A stretch of DNA of 64,000 bases from Acanthochlamys bracteata (taxonomy: Eukaryota > Streptophyta > Magnoliopsida > Pandanales > Velloziaceae), in contig CM034133.1 of the NCBI GenBank assembly GCA_019914995.1, positions 4,526,001-4,590,000 on the forward strand, written 5' to 3'. Below, in pieces: positions 38,601-52,200 of the stretch. The notes below the pieces were generated by a model that was not told the DNA's origin, searched no databases, and saw nothing but the letters and a program-made list of their open reading frames with translations. Each line of letters begins with the position of its first letter. Positions within the stretch are counted from its first letter, which is position 1. A program made the position numbers and the translations under genes.

Positions 38601-41031
38601 ATGGCAGCTTTGTTGATGAATCTCAGCTTGTATGTTGCCATTATTGTCTTGGTGTTTGAGAAATCTGTTATTGCAGAAGCATCGGTTCCGGCGATGTTCG
38701 TGTTTGGTGATTCGTTGATGGATCCTGGAAACAATAACAGGCTTGTCACTCTTGCAAAGGCAAATTATTTTCCTAATGGAATAGATTTCCCCGGAGGAGT
38801 TGTCACCGGAAGGTTTTGCAATGGTCGCACCGTAGCAGATTATTTAGGTAAGTAATATTGATCTTTTCAGTTTTCGATATCATGAGCAAATGAATTTGAA
38901 ATTTTTTCATTTGATTTTTATAATGTTTTTGCATGCTTCAGTTCTTTGTGTTTCCATGTAAATCACAACAGCACAAGACTAACGTTGATCAAGAGAAAAA
39001 GAGCTAGATTATATATCATTCCAAAAGCAACCTAAATTTAAAGACTCTTACTGTATTTTCTCTGCTCCACATGTACAACCATGAGACGTTAATTTTTGTC
39101 CATTAAAGTTTTTGAGAAATTTTTGTTTAACATCTGATCTGATTGTGGAGCTAGGAGCAATCAACATTTAATCATTTCTTTTACAGACGAAGAGTTCTCG
39201 AGTTGAAGTAGCTAAGAGCTTAAAATACGATTCTTCAATTCTTTTCGATAAATCTGAACCATGTATTAAGTCCCACCTTGTTTGAGGTGAGCAGTAAGTC
39301 CAATGGCTCTTAAGAGAGTTTTTTGAAAGTTTCTCTAATCTGAATCATGGAGTTCACGTAGGAAACACTAACTTCTTTTAAATGCTAAAATACGATCCAC
39401 GTTTTGTTCAGCTACGTACTTGTGTGTTGATTTAGGGGCTGTTTCGGTTGCCTCAAACTCATTCACTTCGTTTACATTTAAATTCCAAACCATTTCACGT
39501 ATTTTAGTTATCAGTCTAAAATTTACTTTTAAATTTAAGTTCTACTTTTAATTCCAGATGCAACTAAAATATAAAAACTGAAATTTATTTTTAATTCACT
39601 TCTCTGGACTCTACTTTTCAAAACTTTTTTTAGGAATTCAATTCTGAACAATTGAAACACAGTTCTTTAACAGATTCATCACAGTTTATTAGGAGAAAAA
39701 GGTGGAACATCATCACCTATACACAACTACAAATTAAAATCAAAATAATTTCACAAATGGGGTATTACGCTTAAAAAGAGAATATAAAAGAATTCAAAAG
39801 CATCGCATAATTATACACGAAAGTTTTAAAGCAACTTGCATTATGCAAAGCACTAAGAGCAGTTCAACTTGAACTCTTTCATCTGCCTTCTCTTTGTAAC
39901 TTGATTGATGGTGATTTGTAAATGCAGGAAACTATCTTGGATTGCCATTGCTCCCTCCCTTCAACAACCCAAACACTACAGGTCCTAATATATTGAAAGG
40001 CGTAAACTATGCATCAGCCGCATCTGGAATCCTTGACGATACTGGCAAACTATATGTAAAATCTCTTCTCAAATCTCTCCACTACTCCAAAAAAAGTTTC
40101 ATAATAGATGTTAGTAATATAAGCGGAAACATCCTTCTGTCATGTCAGGGCAATTTATTTCCCATGGATGAACAAGTCCAGAACTTCAATAAAACAGTGC
40201 AGCAGCTAAAGCCTCTTATGGGAGACGCTACCAACGACTTTCTCAGCAGATCTCTGATATTTGCAGCTATGGGCAATAATGATTACATAAACAACTACCT
40301 GCTCCCATTCTCCGATAAGCCAACGAAATATGGGGCCGATGGTTTCAGCACATTACTTGTAGAAAGCTACAGTAGACAACTAACGGTATTCATGTCGATG
40401 ACTGTGTCCGGGTTCACGCAAAACTTTTTTGTTCAAAGAAACAGGTTGAACTAACAAAAGATTATATCCCTTTATCAGGATTTGTATAACCTTGGAGGCA
40501 GAAAGTTCTTCATTGCTAGCCTTCCACCGCTTGGTTGTATACCAAACCAAATCGGGAATTCTCAGAACAGGTCAAGTCCATGTGTAGATCACACAAATGC
40601 ACTAGTACTGCAGTTCAACACGAAACTCAAAGCAAAGCTGGATGGTCTCAGGGAAAACCTTCCAGGAGCTTATTTTCTATATTGGGACGTCTATGACTCA
40701 ACAATGGGAATTATTAATAACTACTCAGCATACGGTAAATATAGCTAAGCCATGTATACATAAATTAGTATACTCGCTTTTGTAATGCATACTTGGATTG
40801 CTTGCAGGTTTCAAATATGCCAACAGAGCATGTTGCGGAGCAGGACGATCAAAGGGTCAGATTATTTGCTTACCAGTACTACCACTTGAGTGCAAAAACC
40901 GAACTGAGTTTATCTTCTGGGATCCATATCACTCTACAGACACTTTCAATGCTATTGCTGCGAAGCAGGCATACCAAGGGACTCTGCAGAGCACTTATCC
41001 AATGAATGTGCAACAATTTGTGCAAATTTAG
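38601..41031 (+). CDS. GDSL esterase/lipase (SGNH hydrolase), secreted
   Basis: Hydrolyses ester or lipid substrates, probably in the apoplast; the exact substrate is unknown. Exons 38601-38847, 39928-40055, 40149-40385, 40479-40734 and 40808-41031 give 363 residues, the usual size for the plant family. Residues 1-25 look like a signal peptide. Block I is VFGDSLMDPGNNN with the nucleophile S38; block II is NYASAASGI; block III is AMGNNDY (N169); block V is FWDPYHSTD (D328, H331). PLGCIPNQ is another family signature. All catalytic residues are present, so the enzyme should be active. Intron 2 (40056-40148) is 93 nt with no in-frame stop, so its retention would add 31 residues; homologues lack this insertion, which is why it is called an intron. 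Confidence 0.95.
39434..39668. mobile_element. MITE-like element, AGGGC-TGTTT family, copy 3 (lipase intron 1)
   Basis: Starts AGGGGCTGTTTCGGTTGC and ends CAATTGAAACACAGTTCTTT. The inside carries CTCAAACTCATTCACTTC and CTGGACTCTACTTTTC, the reverse complement of phrases in the copy at 23485-23744. It sits inside the 1.08-kb first intron of the lipase gene. Confidence 0.65.
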
Positions 41032-41400
41032 CAACAAAAGCAGACCCCAAAAAGTCAATGGTATAATCATTTCAAAATATCTTACCCTGCTGCCCGTCTC
41101 TGGAGCAGAGAACAATTTAAAGCATCACTAGACCTTCTAGATATATTGTATTCTGTTAAATTGATGCAGAAGGCGACCTAATTCTTTCAGAAATAAATTA
41201 TACAGATAAGCTCCCAAGTGTTCGACAAAACTTGTCTAGTTGTGCAGTTTAATGCTTCTACATCTGTTCAGTTAAATGATACAATGTTTAAAGGTACGGC
41301 CTAAAATCAACCATGATGTCCCCAACTGTATTTCTCTAATTTTTGGGGCTGAGAAAAGCAATGCAGACCTACATCACTTCATAGAAAGCAGAAGAACCAA
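41032..41400. other. Tail-to-tail spacer, lipase / SNU23
   Basis: About 370 bp between two convergent stop codons, probably filled by the two 3' UTRs. Nothing else is visible. Confidence 0.6.
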
Positions 41401-44400
41401 TCACTTCTTTGATGTCTTGAAACCAACAAAGCCCATCATGGCTGCAACGTCTGGATCAACTTCCTCAGTCTCTTCTGCGGCCTTCTCTTTCTACAGACCA
41501 GAATAAAGCGAATTGTAACCAGAAAGCCAAATCCAATTTATTCAGTCATTATATCAAAACTATAAACAAGAAACTTACGACGAAATAAAAATTGCATTTG
41601 GCATATCAATAGATGAGACTCATGATATCAGTTCAAGGACTTGCTTTATTGAAATGCAAAAGTTCAGAAATCAAGTCACCAAGAAATGATATACATCTAA
41701 ATATGAAACACTAACCTTCTTTTCCTTTTTACGCTCTCGGCGGTGACGCTTCCTCTCTTCCTCTTCTTGTTGTTGTTTCAGAATTCTCTCATCGAAATCT
41801 AAAGCATCACATATATCCAGATAAATAAAATTAATGATAATCTAACACAAGTCTTTGAGTTTCACTTGGTTGTCCATCTTGGATTAAATTCATAGACTCC
41901 CAAGCCATTTTAAGAACTGGCTTAAAGCTTGACTTGTACTAAGTACCATGATTTGGTCTCAAGCAATAACCAAGACTCCTACTAACTACTATGTTCTTTA
42001 GAAATAGTTACACTTAGAGCATCCGAAACTATCGAATGGTAAACCAACACCCAAGCTATGGATAAACTCTCTTCCAAAATACAAGAAAGTTCATGTTTTT
42101 TCCTCTTACCTCGCTCAGTAAAGCTGCCTGAAACTTTCCTCTTCTTGAGTATTTCAAATCTCTCTTGTACCTGTTAATAAATGATGAATAATAGATGTTG
42201 AAATTCCTGATATACACTATGAAAATGAGGCATCTATATGTGATCAGTATTTTGCAACTTAAAGATGACATGTTTCTCATATCCATACTACCGATAAACA
42301 ATCATTATATACTGATGACTTGTGGCCCATAAAAGCAAGTAATCATTTGAATGAATTTGTTATGTAATACAGTCCATTTCAGCCATGTTGCAATGAGTAG
42401 AGTACTTGCATACACAAATGATTCAGAAAAGCACAAAGATCTAAGTTATTGGGAAAAGTGCAATTTACAATACTCAAGACATACCTGTTGAAGTGATGCT
42501 CGTTCCACACGCATTGACATGCCCAAAGCTCTCTGATCTGTCAATAATGGTGACATTTACATCAGTAATACTAAAAAAATGAGTCCAAAGAAAAGATAGG
42601 TGCACTCAAGGAACATACGCTTTTTGCCATTGATATGGTCCAGATAATTAGCTGAATCCTTTACGACACATTCACAAACTGAACAGTAGTATCCAGCCTA
42701 AAAAAATGATTTTGAATTATATGAAGCACAACTATAATTAAGGCGTAAGATCCAAATTGCCCGAAAATTATTAGATTCTATCCGCACTGCTCTTATAAAG
42801 TAAAAAGAATCCGCAATTCTTATGAGCACACAGTTCATAGGCTACAAGATGGTCATACAGACAGTAGTAACAATATAAACATTAACGAAGAAAACCCACA
42901 TTTTTCGAAAAGAAAGCAAACATCTTCAAATGAAATTAACATGCACTACTTACTACTTCAAGTAGACTGAAACGAGAAAACAAGGACATGAACACTAAAC
43001 ATCATCAAAAGTAGGCATTTAGTTTGAATATCACCTTAAAACCAGAGTCAACTCATAGATTCTACTACTGTAGTTTTTGTACTTCCCCATTCCTGCTCGT
43101 ATAGGGCTCGATTATTACTTCCACTAGCATTATTGATATAAAATATAGTACACCACTTAGACTCAAAATGCCATAGATAACTAATGTCCATACAAGAGTA
43201 TATTGAAACATAGTGAGATAGACCTTAAGAACTGCATAGAAAAACTCAAAAAGTAAAATCGGTTTGCACAATTGCATGAGATACTATAACCCCCATCTCT
43301 GCTTACTATTTCATTCTAAGAACTCCTTGGACTAGCACTCTGTGGATGTCCAAAATACCTGCTTCTTAGATGCAACTCTACTATCGTAGAACTAGAGTTG
43401 ATAGACTATTAAATCAGAGCTCAATACACCTCAGTAATGTATCATGATTCAAAGGCCAGCACTTAAGCTAATCGGCAAAGTAAAGCTTCAGGCTCTAAGT
43501 ATTTAGATAGATCAAAGAGATTATTGAAGTAGCAGTATCTTAAGCAATTTCCAAAGTATAGAGTAAAGCCACTGACCTCCAAACTAATCCACAAGATGCA
43601 AGCATGATTGCAATAAACATACAGAATGATTCATACATGAATATTTTTTAATATACATAACCAAATATTTGTTAAGAACAACTAAAAACATATAAAAATG
43701 AATCTAAAGAAGAAATAATGTAAATACTATTGTATAAAAGTTAATCAGGAAAAGGTGTGCTAATCGAGAGGTACCTGCTGGCTTAATGGGGCAATTGGAG
43801 TAACCACCTGCAACCACACTAGGAAACGAGTACTGTAAGCCTTACATTTACAAAAATTGCACCGTATTAAATTTAGACTACAATTTAATTTGAGTGACAC
43901 TTTAAGATCATTAGCATTGATTAGCAAAGATTCTCACATTTCTTCCAGGGAAGACTTTAAAAGCACCTATCCATAATGATGAATACACAATCGAAGATTC
44001 AGAAGCATAGACACAAGCTACGTTAAAAGAAATATCTAGCAAATCTATACTGAACAAACCTGTGTCTTGCCCAACCGCGAGTCGAGGTCAACTTCATAAT
44101 CCCGGTGCTTCAAGGGTTTCCGCTGAACTGGAGGACCTTTAGCTGAAAGCCAAAGGATTATAGACCAACGTTTCAAAATGGACTAAAATCAATATAAACA
44201 CAAATCTTAGATGAAAGGTGTTACCTTTGGACTTCAACCGGTCTTCTTCTTCCTGAGACAACAGAGAACGAGAAAATTAATCAAATAAACAGATCAATTT
44301 AAAAAGAAAAAAGAAAACAAAGCACAAAAATTTGGAAAATTCGAAAGATACTAACTTCTTCTTCGCGCTCTCGAGCTCGCTGCAAGTACTCCTCGCGATC

Positions 44401-44538
44401 AAACTTCCTTCTATACGTGTTATCCACTCCACCAGCCTACAAAATCAAGAAAAACACAATAATCTGAAGTTCTAACTTACCAAAATTCGAATTTTATTTT
44501 TCGAAGAGAGGAATGATTACATTGCCGTGCGAAGCCAT
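41401..44538 (-). CDS. SNU23: SNU23/ZMAT2 homologue, U4/U6.U5 tri-snRNP zinc-finger protein
   Basis: A spliceosomal protein that joins the pre-catalytic B complex. Ten coding exons (minus): 44538-44521, 44436-44356, 44252-44225, 44142-44060, 43807-43775, 42697-42619, 42537-42485, 42170-42110, 41798-41716, 41490-41401. The total is 202 residues, as I recall for the Arabidopsis homologue. Sequence in order: [48 protein letters not shown], then a matrin-type zinc finger CSVC-X12-H-X5-H (in [19 protein letters not shown] and INGKKH). After it come [19 protein letters not shown], a charged helix, and the conserved end [18 protein letters not shown]. All zinc ligands are present. It is divergent from AMSH3, with about 1.7 kb between start codons. 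Confidence 0.96.
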
Positions 44539-46237
44539 ATCGATCGATCGATCAATCAATTAATTCAAATCCTGTATCCCTCGTTGAATTTCTATAGGAG
44601 TACTTCGATCGAGAGGTATTTTGAGTAATTCTATTTGATTGAAGAAGGATTTGGTAGCCGCCGATTTGTTGGAGTCGTAACACATGAGAAAATATGCAGG
44701 TGTTAATAGAAAATATGCCACTAAGCACTTATGGTTGTTTGGATTCAGATATAAAAAAAAAATAAAAAACAGAAAAAAATTAATAAAAATAACAGATAAA
44801 TAAAAATAATTAATTAATCTTACGAATATGTTTTAATATACGATAAGAATAATAATTAATTATATTTAAATAAATAAATGAATAATTGAAATATTTTTTT
44901 ATAAAAGATTCAGATATTTTTTATTATATAATATAATTTTAACTAATTTATTAATATACTTTTTTATTAATTTTTATATACTATAAAATTATTAATTATT
45001 AAGTATAAAAAAATATATATATTTTATTATTTTCTTTATCAATTAAAATTAATTAAAATAAATATAAAAGTTTAATTATTATATAAAAAACAATATGTAT
45101 TATTAAAAAATATTAACTAACAATAAATATTAAATTGAAAATAAATATTAAATTAAAAGTAAATAGTAAGAGATAAAAATTTTAAGAAAAATAAAAAGAT
45201 AAAAATGAAAATAAATTGCTTTCTCATTTGTTGTCATTATACGTATCCACTATATTATGAATAGTGTGAAAAAATGAAAAGAATTCTATTCTTTTCTTTA
45301 TTGAAGAGTTTCCAAATTTGAATAGGAATAAAAATATATTAACTTTACCATCACTCGTGATATCTATCCATACTTTAAACGAATACTTGAGCAATATACG
45401 GATATAGTTGAGAATATTTATAAAAATAATTTTTAAAATAAATTATTTTTATTTTATTTAAAAGTAAATTTTATTTAAAAATAATAATAAAGAATAATAC
45501 AAATTTATGTTATTTTTATTTTTCTAATTTAAATAAAATTTATAAATTATTATAAAAGAATATAAATAAAAATTAAAAGTAATTTTTTGAAGAATTATAG
45601 TCAAAACGCGCGCAAGCTTTATAATTTGGGGGCGTTTGAAAGTGCTTACGAAATAGAAATTTTCTGAAATGAAAAATATTTTTATTTTTTTAAAAAATAA
45701 AAATTTTTTTTTTATTTTCAAAAAAAATAATAAAAATATATAATAAAAAAATTTTACTCTATAAAATTTTTCTACAATTTTTAAAATTTAAATAAATTTT
45801 TTATATATTTATAGAATATACATTAAAATATGTGAAATAAAAAAAATTTGATTAGCAGTTTTTTCATAAGCTGCGCGCCAGACGCACTCTTGGTGGCTCA
45901 ATTAACGGCCCATTTCAAGAAACTAACTACAATCGGGTCCAAAATATTAAATGAAATAAATAATTAATCAATGAATTTTATCTATTTATTTCTTATTTCT
46001 ATTAAGCTGATTTCGATAGAAAATTATATTTTCTCTTTTCTTAACGAACGCGGCTTCTTCTTTTTCTTCTCTATTATTATTGTTTCTCCACGCCTAGAAT
46101 AATCCTTGTTTCAGAGCAATCGATCAAAAGAAATTAATACAATTTTCAAATAGGAAAAATACGCAATTTATCAATTTCAATTCAACTACGAGATATCGAT
46201 TGCTGGTTGATCTCCGCCAACGCCGGTGGTTGGAGCG
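44539..46237. other. Divergent promoter region SNU23 / AMSH3 with MITE insertions
   Basis: The ends next to each gene are likely promoters and leaders; just upstream of the SNU23 start there is a CGATCGATCGATCAATCAATT run (about 44541-44562). The centre is A/T-rich repeat DNA including a MITE-like element at 45627-45895. No gene was seen. Confidence 0.6.
45627..45895 (-). mobile_element. MITE-like element, AT-rich family, copy 5
   Basis: Starts GGGGGCGTTTGAAAGTGCTTACGAAAT. The end, reverse-complemented, starts GAGTGCGTCTGGCGCGCAGC and continues TTATGAAAA. The interior has AAATTTAAATAAATTTTTTATATATTTATAG, the reverse of copies 1 and 2. Confidence 0.6.
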
Positions 46238-49200
46238 ATGAGTACAGTGGCCGGTGGTGGAGGCGAGGTTCGAGCGATCGATATCAACGCGTTCACACGG
46301 CGTGTCGATGTTGATCACCGGATTCCACTCCATCATTACTACCGGATTGCTTCTAATCTGTTGAAGCAGGTATGCAGCTTACTTTGATCTCAGTCTTCAG
46401 TTCGGGGAGTTTAATTTGAATTTGCACTAGGTCCAATTTTCGGTAAATTGATTGAAATTGGAAATTTAGTCGTTCTATGACTTAGTTGCAGCGGAACTAA
46501 AAGAGAGAAGAATTTTGGATTACTGGGAATAGAAAATGCTGCTTGCTACGGGCCGACAGATTGCAGACAAAAGAAAAAAATGGAATCTTTTAATTGTAGT
46601 TATTTTTCACCTTACATCCTAGTTTTATATCAAGTGTAGCCTTGCCATTTGGTAGGAATGGTCGTGTTCGATGCCGTTGCTGAATTATTGAAGGGAAGTT
46701 GGTGAACTATTGGTGCATAAAATTTCTTCTGCAAAATGTTCCTGGATGACCTGAGCTGGAGTTTGTGTGGGAGGGGCAAAGCTGCATTATGGTTTAGTAG
46801 AATATAAATTTGTGAAATTTTATGGGATCACATTGTACTCATCATGAAACCGTTAACTTTTTATATAAGCTGAATAGTAGGCATTGCGATTTAATAACAA
46901 AGGCTTTAACAAAAACTTCATAAAGGAAGGACTTTTAATAGGTAAGATTTTATTGGAAAGGTTTCACATTGGAAGCAGTTTGTCCTTGAGTGTGAGCGCA
47001 GGATGTTGCCACCAGAACGGTTTAAAGAAAGGAGTACTCCTGCTTACAGGATGTACGGAGTCAACTTCTATTTTAATTGTGTCCTTTTGTAACATGACTT
47101 TGTTCAAATTTTTACATGATCTACATTTGCCTCCACAATTGCACCTGCTGAATGTTTCTTCTATGCCACTAATGTGACGCCATTTCGCTCCAAAAGAACT
47201 AGACTAAATGCTCCAAAGTGACCTTAACACTCCATGTTGATTGCATATAGAAAGAGCAAAATGTTTGATCGGCAATTACACTGGCGACTTAATGACTTTA
47301 GTATAATCTTGAGATAATAGTTTTCCCAAGGTCTAGCAACTAGTCTGTCACCCCATAATTACTCACTGGGAATCCTATTCCTAAGGCTGCATAAGACATG
47401 GTACTCTAGTATCTGCTGTCAAAAGTGGTGGGGCATGATTGCTTATGGTGATCTTGATGTTTATCATGGTAACTCACGCATTGTGACATCCTTTCTCCTG
47501 CTAACGTAGAACTCAAAACTGCTGCATAATGGAGATCATCATTTGTTTCCTACAATGTTACACTGCTCAGACATGAATTTCTGCCCGTTTGTGATATCTG
47601 CTTCCTCTATCAAATCTCAAGGTGCATAGTATATGTCTTTCATCCATCCTTGTGGTCCAAACATGTAGTGCCATCTTCGGCAGCAAATGTTTGATCATAT
47701 GCTTTTAGTTAATCCAGTAATTTCCTTTTTTGCTTTGTTACTATCTCTTTAAACTTTTAGTTTCCTAAAAGGCATTATAGTGTTGACTTATTGTTAGAGT
47801 TCTACAAGTAAAACATCTTTACTATTTGGCATGTCTCACTTTATTTGTGTATGTCACCTGGGAATGTGAAATTGATATGTGCATTTTATTCTGTCTTTTG
47901 TGATTTTTGTAGGCTGCAATTTACCGTGCAGAGAAGAACCTTATTGATCTTTACATAATACTTCTTAGGTTTTCAAGGTACTTGTACTTCCCTGTTTGTT
48001 CATTTGAGGAAAACAAAGTAGGTGATTTACTTTAGGATTTGGCATGCATGTGGTGCAGTCTGTTCATTTGAGATTAGCCAAATAGATTGTAAACCTTGTT
48101 CTTAAGATATTGCTTTTATCTGCAGCCTCATGTGTGAAACTATACCTGCTCATCGAGATTACCAGATTTTGCATCAAAAAGAAAAAAACATTTTCAGGAA
48201 GGTAGGAATTGGCCTCTTTTTCACTAATTTTATCTTTTATATTTAATTTCACTTTTTGGAAGTACATTTAGTACTTTAGAAAAACAGTTGTTACAATACT
48301 TTCATATGTTTTATAGAAACTTCTTGATGTCTTGAATGAGTTGGAATCTCTGAAGCCTGTTGTTAATCGCCAAGTTGATGAAATCAACAGAGGGCATATG
48401 TACCAGTTGAATGGTCAGGAGAAGAATTCCTCCGGTGTTCCTGCTATTACCAAGCAAAGCAGTCCAAGGTTTCCCAGTGAGCAGGTACAATGTTCTTATG
48501 TGTAGCCACTTTGGTTTGCTCCAACAACCTGTCCTTTTTTGTTGGCTGGCGAATTGAATTATCAGCCGCAGAAAGTGAATTCCTTCCATCTTGCTGGCTT
48601 TTTCCTTAAAGAATTTAATTAACAATCTGTTGTGATCTTCCTATTCTGATTGTTTTACTTTCATGTCGGTTTAACATTGGAATAATTAGTTTGAGAGTAC
48701 TCATACCTTGCTTAAAGCATATCGACTGTTTAATACAAATGTATTAAAGCGTTTTTTCAACATGAAAGTGATGAAGAGCTCTAAGATTGTGATGAATCTA
48801 ACCAAGTTGGAGCAAGAATTTATTCACAAATCATGCATGTACATGTGAAACGTGTAACTTATATGAATATACAATTGCATATGTGAGGGTCCACTTGAGT
48901 AGGTGCAGGAGATGCGTGCGTAAAAACTGTTTTAATTGTCAAAGAATCAGATGTATCACTGTCACGTACATGCAATAATTTTTCAGAAGAAGAAAGACAT
49001 CTCATGCGCAGTTTTGATATTCATTTTACTTTTTGCTGAATTCTTTGGGGAATGCTTGTAAGGTTGGAAAAATAAATATTCAAACAAAACAAGGGTTTTA
49101 CGATAAGTCCAAATTAAAGAGGGGTTGAAAAATAGTTCTTGTCCTCGAGGAGGGCTAATTCATAAGTTTTTCTTATTCTATTTGTCTTAGTCTCCTTCAT

Positions 49201-52200
49201 AAGTATGGGCAGCTCAGTGCACATTTTCCTCATGTTTTGTGGATTTTAGGTTCAATTTATCAACTGTTTTTCTTGTCTAACTTCAACAGATTAACAGAGG
49301 TAACTTTCAACTGCTGAGGGAACAACAAGGCAATGTGTCATCTGAGCAGCTGGACAGGCAATTTCAAAAGTATTCTACATTTTCATCCTTTTTTATTTGG
49401 CTCCATCATATGCAATAACTGCTTTTAAGATACTCATGAATTTACTTTTAAATTTCCGAAATGTTCACTTCGCCTTTTCTCTGGATCACTTTGCATGCAG
49501 ATCCCTTAATTTACTTACTCCTAAAGAGGAAACTCTTTCCAGACACTCTATCTTAGGTCCAAATGGTCTTCGAGGACAATGGATGGGCCCTGCTGCTGGT
49601 ATAAGGGTATAATTGACTCCATCTTTTTTCTTCCTGTTTGCATTGAATTCGATGTTTATTTAATGTCATGTTTACAGGTCCAATATCCCAATAATTTTGA
49701 CGAAGCCAAAGGAAACAATACTGGGTTGGTATCTGTAGAACTACTAGTTGACTTAATTTCATGCGTGTTTCTGTTTGTTCAACACAGGATATAACTAAGA
49801 CTTCTTGGCTGCATTGTGTTTAATTCTTTTTGTTTTGCCCTGTTTACTAAGTAGGTGGAATCAGGCTGCGCAACAGGACCTTCATACAAGGGAAGAAGTT
49901 TTGAGAAAAAATAGTACTGAAATGGAGTCTATACTTTCATTGGATGATGGTAGATGGTCACTTCCCGCACATGATTCCTGTTCATTAGCCAATGAGTCCA
50001 CACAGGACAATTATCTCCAGTTAAACATCAGGCAACCTTCTCCTCCGCCAGTACTTGCCGAGGTGCATTCAGCTGCAATTCCACCATCAAGAGTTGCAGA
50101 TCCAAGACCTGGACCTGCTAAACCGCTACAAGATGGAATCCCTGACTCTAAGGGCTATCAAAATCTGCACATCGTAAGCTACTTCTGCTATTTCTCTTTT
50201 TGGAAGTTGGAATATGTTTCTTCTTTATGTGTGCTCTTTCTTTGCGTGATGCTATGCTTAGCTAGATTTGCTGTTTTCTTACCAGTTGTAATTAATCATT
50301 ACGTTCTAATGAGTTTTTGCAGCCGGTGAAGATGCTTGAAAGTTTCCTAAGGCTTGCAGAGATTAATACCGCAAAGAATCTAGAAACATGTGGAGTTCTT
50401 GCTGGTTCTTTAGTAAGTTATCTGATTATTTAACTTAATAGGTTGCAAATTTGTGATGTTTGATGGCGCTTACTGCATTTTGCAGAAAAACAGGATGTTC
50501 TTTATAACAACACTTATAATTCCTAAGCAAGAGTCAACTTCTGATTCGGTGAGACATAATCTGCTTTCACTATTTTCTACTTGTTATTTAAGTCTTGAGC
50601 ATCCTTGTCAGTAATCATTTAACTTTGCTACAAGTGTAGTGGACAAGCTTTTAATGTGTCTACATCTAACAAAAGTCCTTTGCACCTAAACCTCCTGTCT
50701 CACTTGCAAATCATTCTTTCGTGTTTTTTAGTAATAATAATTATTAAATGATATAATATAACATAATAATGACAGTGATAATTTATGCCTACCGTTTTCT
50801 TATATTCGAGATAGTGGGAGTTTCCTAGCGGCATGAATGCCTTTGAACATGAAAGAGGATAAATATAACATTGAGCAGTGCTTCAACTTTGAGCTACTTC
50901 TTTCTTATTACCCACCCACCATGCTCCTCGTGGTGTTCCTTATCAAACCATGTATGCAAGTGTATTGTGCCTTCCTGCTCACTAACACAGAGGTACAAAA
51001 AGGGGTCATCCTACAATATGGTGGATAAGTTTGTTAGGTGCAATGAACTCCATTTCCTCAAAATTGTTTGCCCTTGATTTTGGTAGTTAACTCATGTTTT
51101 ACCTGCTAACTGGGTACTGGGTGGCTCATGAATCATGATGGTTTTTCTGTGTTCGTTGAGTTGTAGGAAATTGAAGGGCATAGAAACTCCCCAAAATGTC
51201 AGTTTTAATTTCCTTCTGTTCTCTCTTGCAGGCCTTCTCTATTTTGTTTGCTCACATCTTTCATGCTTGAGTTGTTTATGTCCATGAAATTTAAATAGCT
51301 CAAAGAGATTGGAAAATACTTGGATCAACCTTCATTTAGTAGTGACTGGATATTAGTTATTTTATGATGAATATTATGTAATATATGCATATTAATGTCA
51401 CTAATATATACAACAAGAACAACTAAGCTTTATCCCAGTAGTTGGTGTGGGTTACATGAATCCTTTCATGCCATTATGTTTTTTTTTAAAGAAAAAAACG
51501 TAACCGATCATCTCAACACCAAATATTGTGGTCACTTGGCATGCATATTATCGTTGACCAAGTTTTATTGCAGTGTCAAACAACAGATGAAGAAGAAATA
51601 TTTGATGTACAGGATAAAAGGTCACTTTTTCCTTTAGGGTGGATCCATGTAAGTATGCTGCATTGGCAACATTCTGTTATTTTTCATTCTTTTTCAGCAC
51701 ATTGTCCTGCTCATTTTGGGACTGTTTTGACATGTTTGGTAGTTCATAAGATAATTATATTGTAGTGCATTTAAGATTATGTTTTATTCTACAGCTTGAA
51801 AAGAAAAATTGGCTTGGTATCTCAGTATAACTTCAGCAAATTCCGAATTTTGGGATATAATTTCCTTTAACACATGCTTTTTTAGTTATTAGAATTGTCA
51901 TATTGACGTGACTCAAGAGTTATTAATCTTTGACTTTCCCCTTGCAGACGCATCCCACACAAACATGTTTCATGTCATCGATTGATCTCCACACGCATTA
52001 TTCATATCAGGTAACGGAGAATTTGTGAAATGCATAATCTGCACCTTACATTTTGTAGTATAAATGCTTGCATATGGAACTAGCATATTGTCTGTTAAGG
52101 AAGTGAAATTTGAGAGGCTAAAGTGGAGAATCATGTTTACGTGTTCTTTGTCACTGGTCAATTTCTAACCTAGGATTAGGTTCATTTGTCTGTTTCCTAT

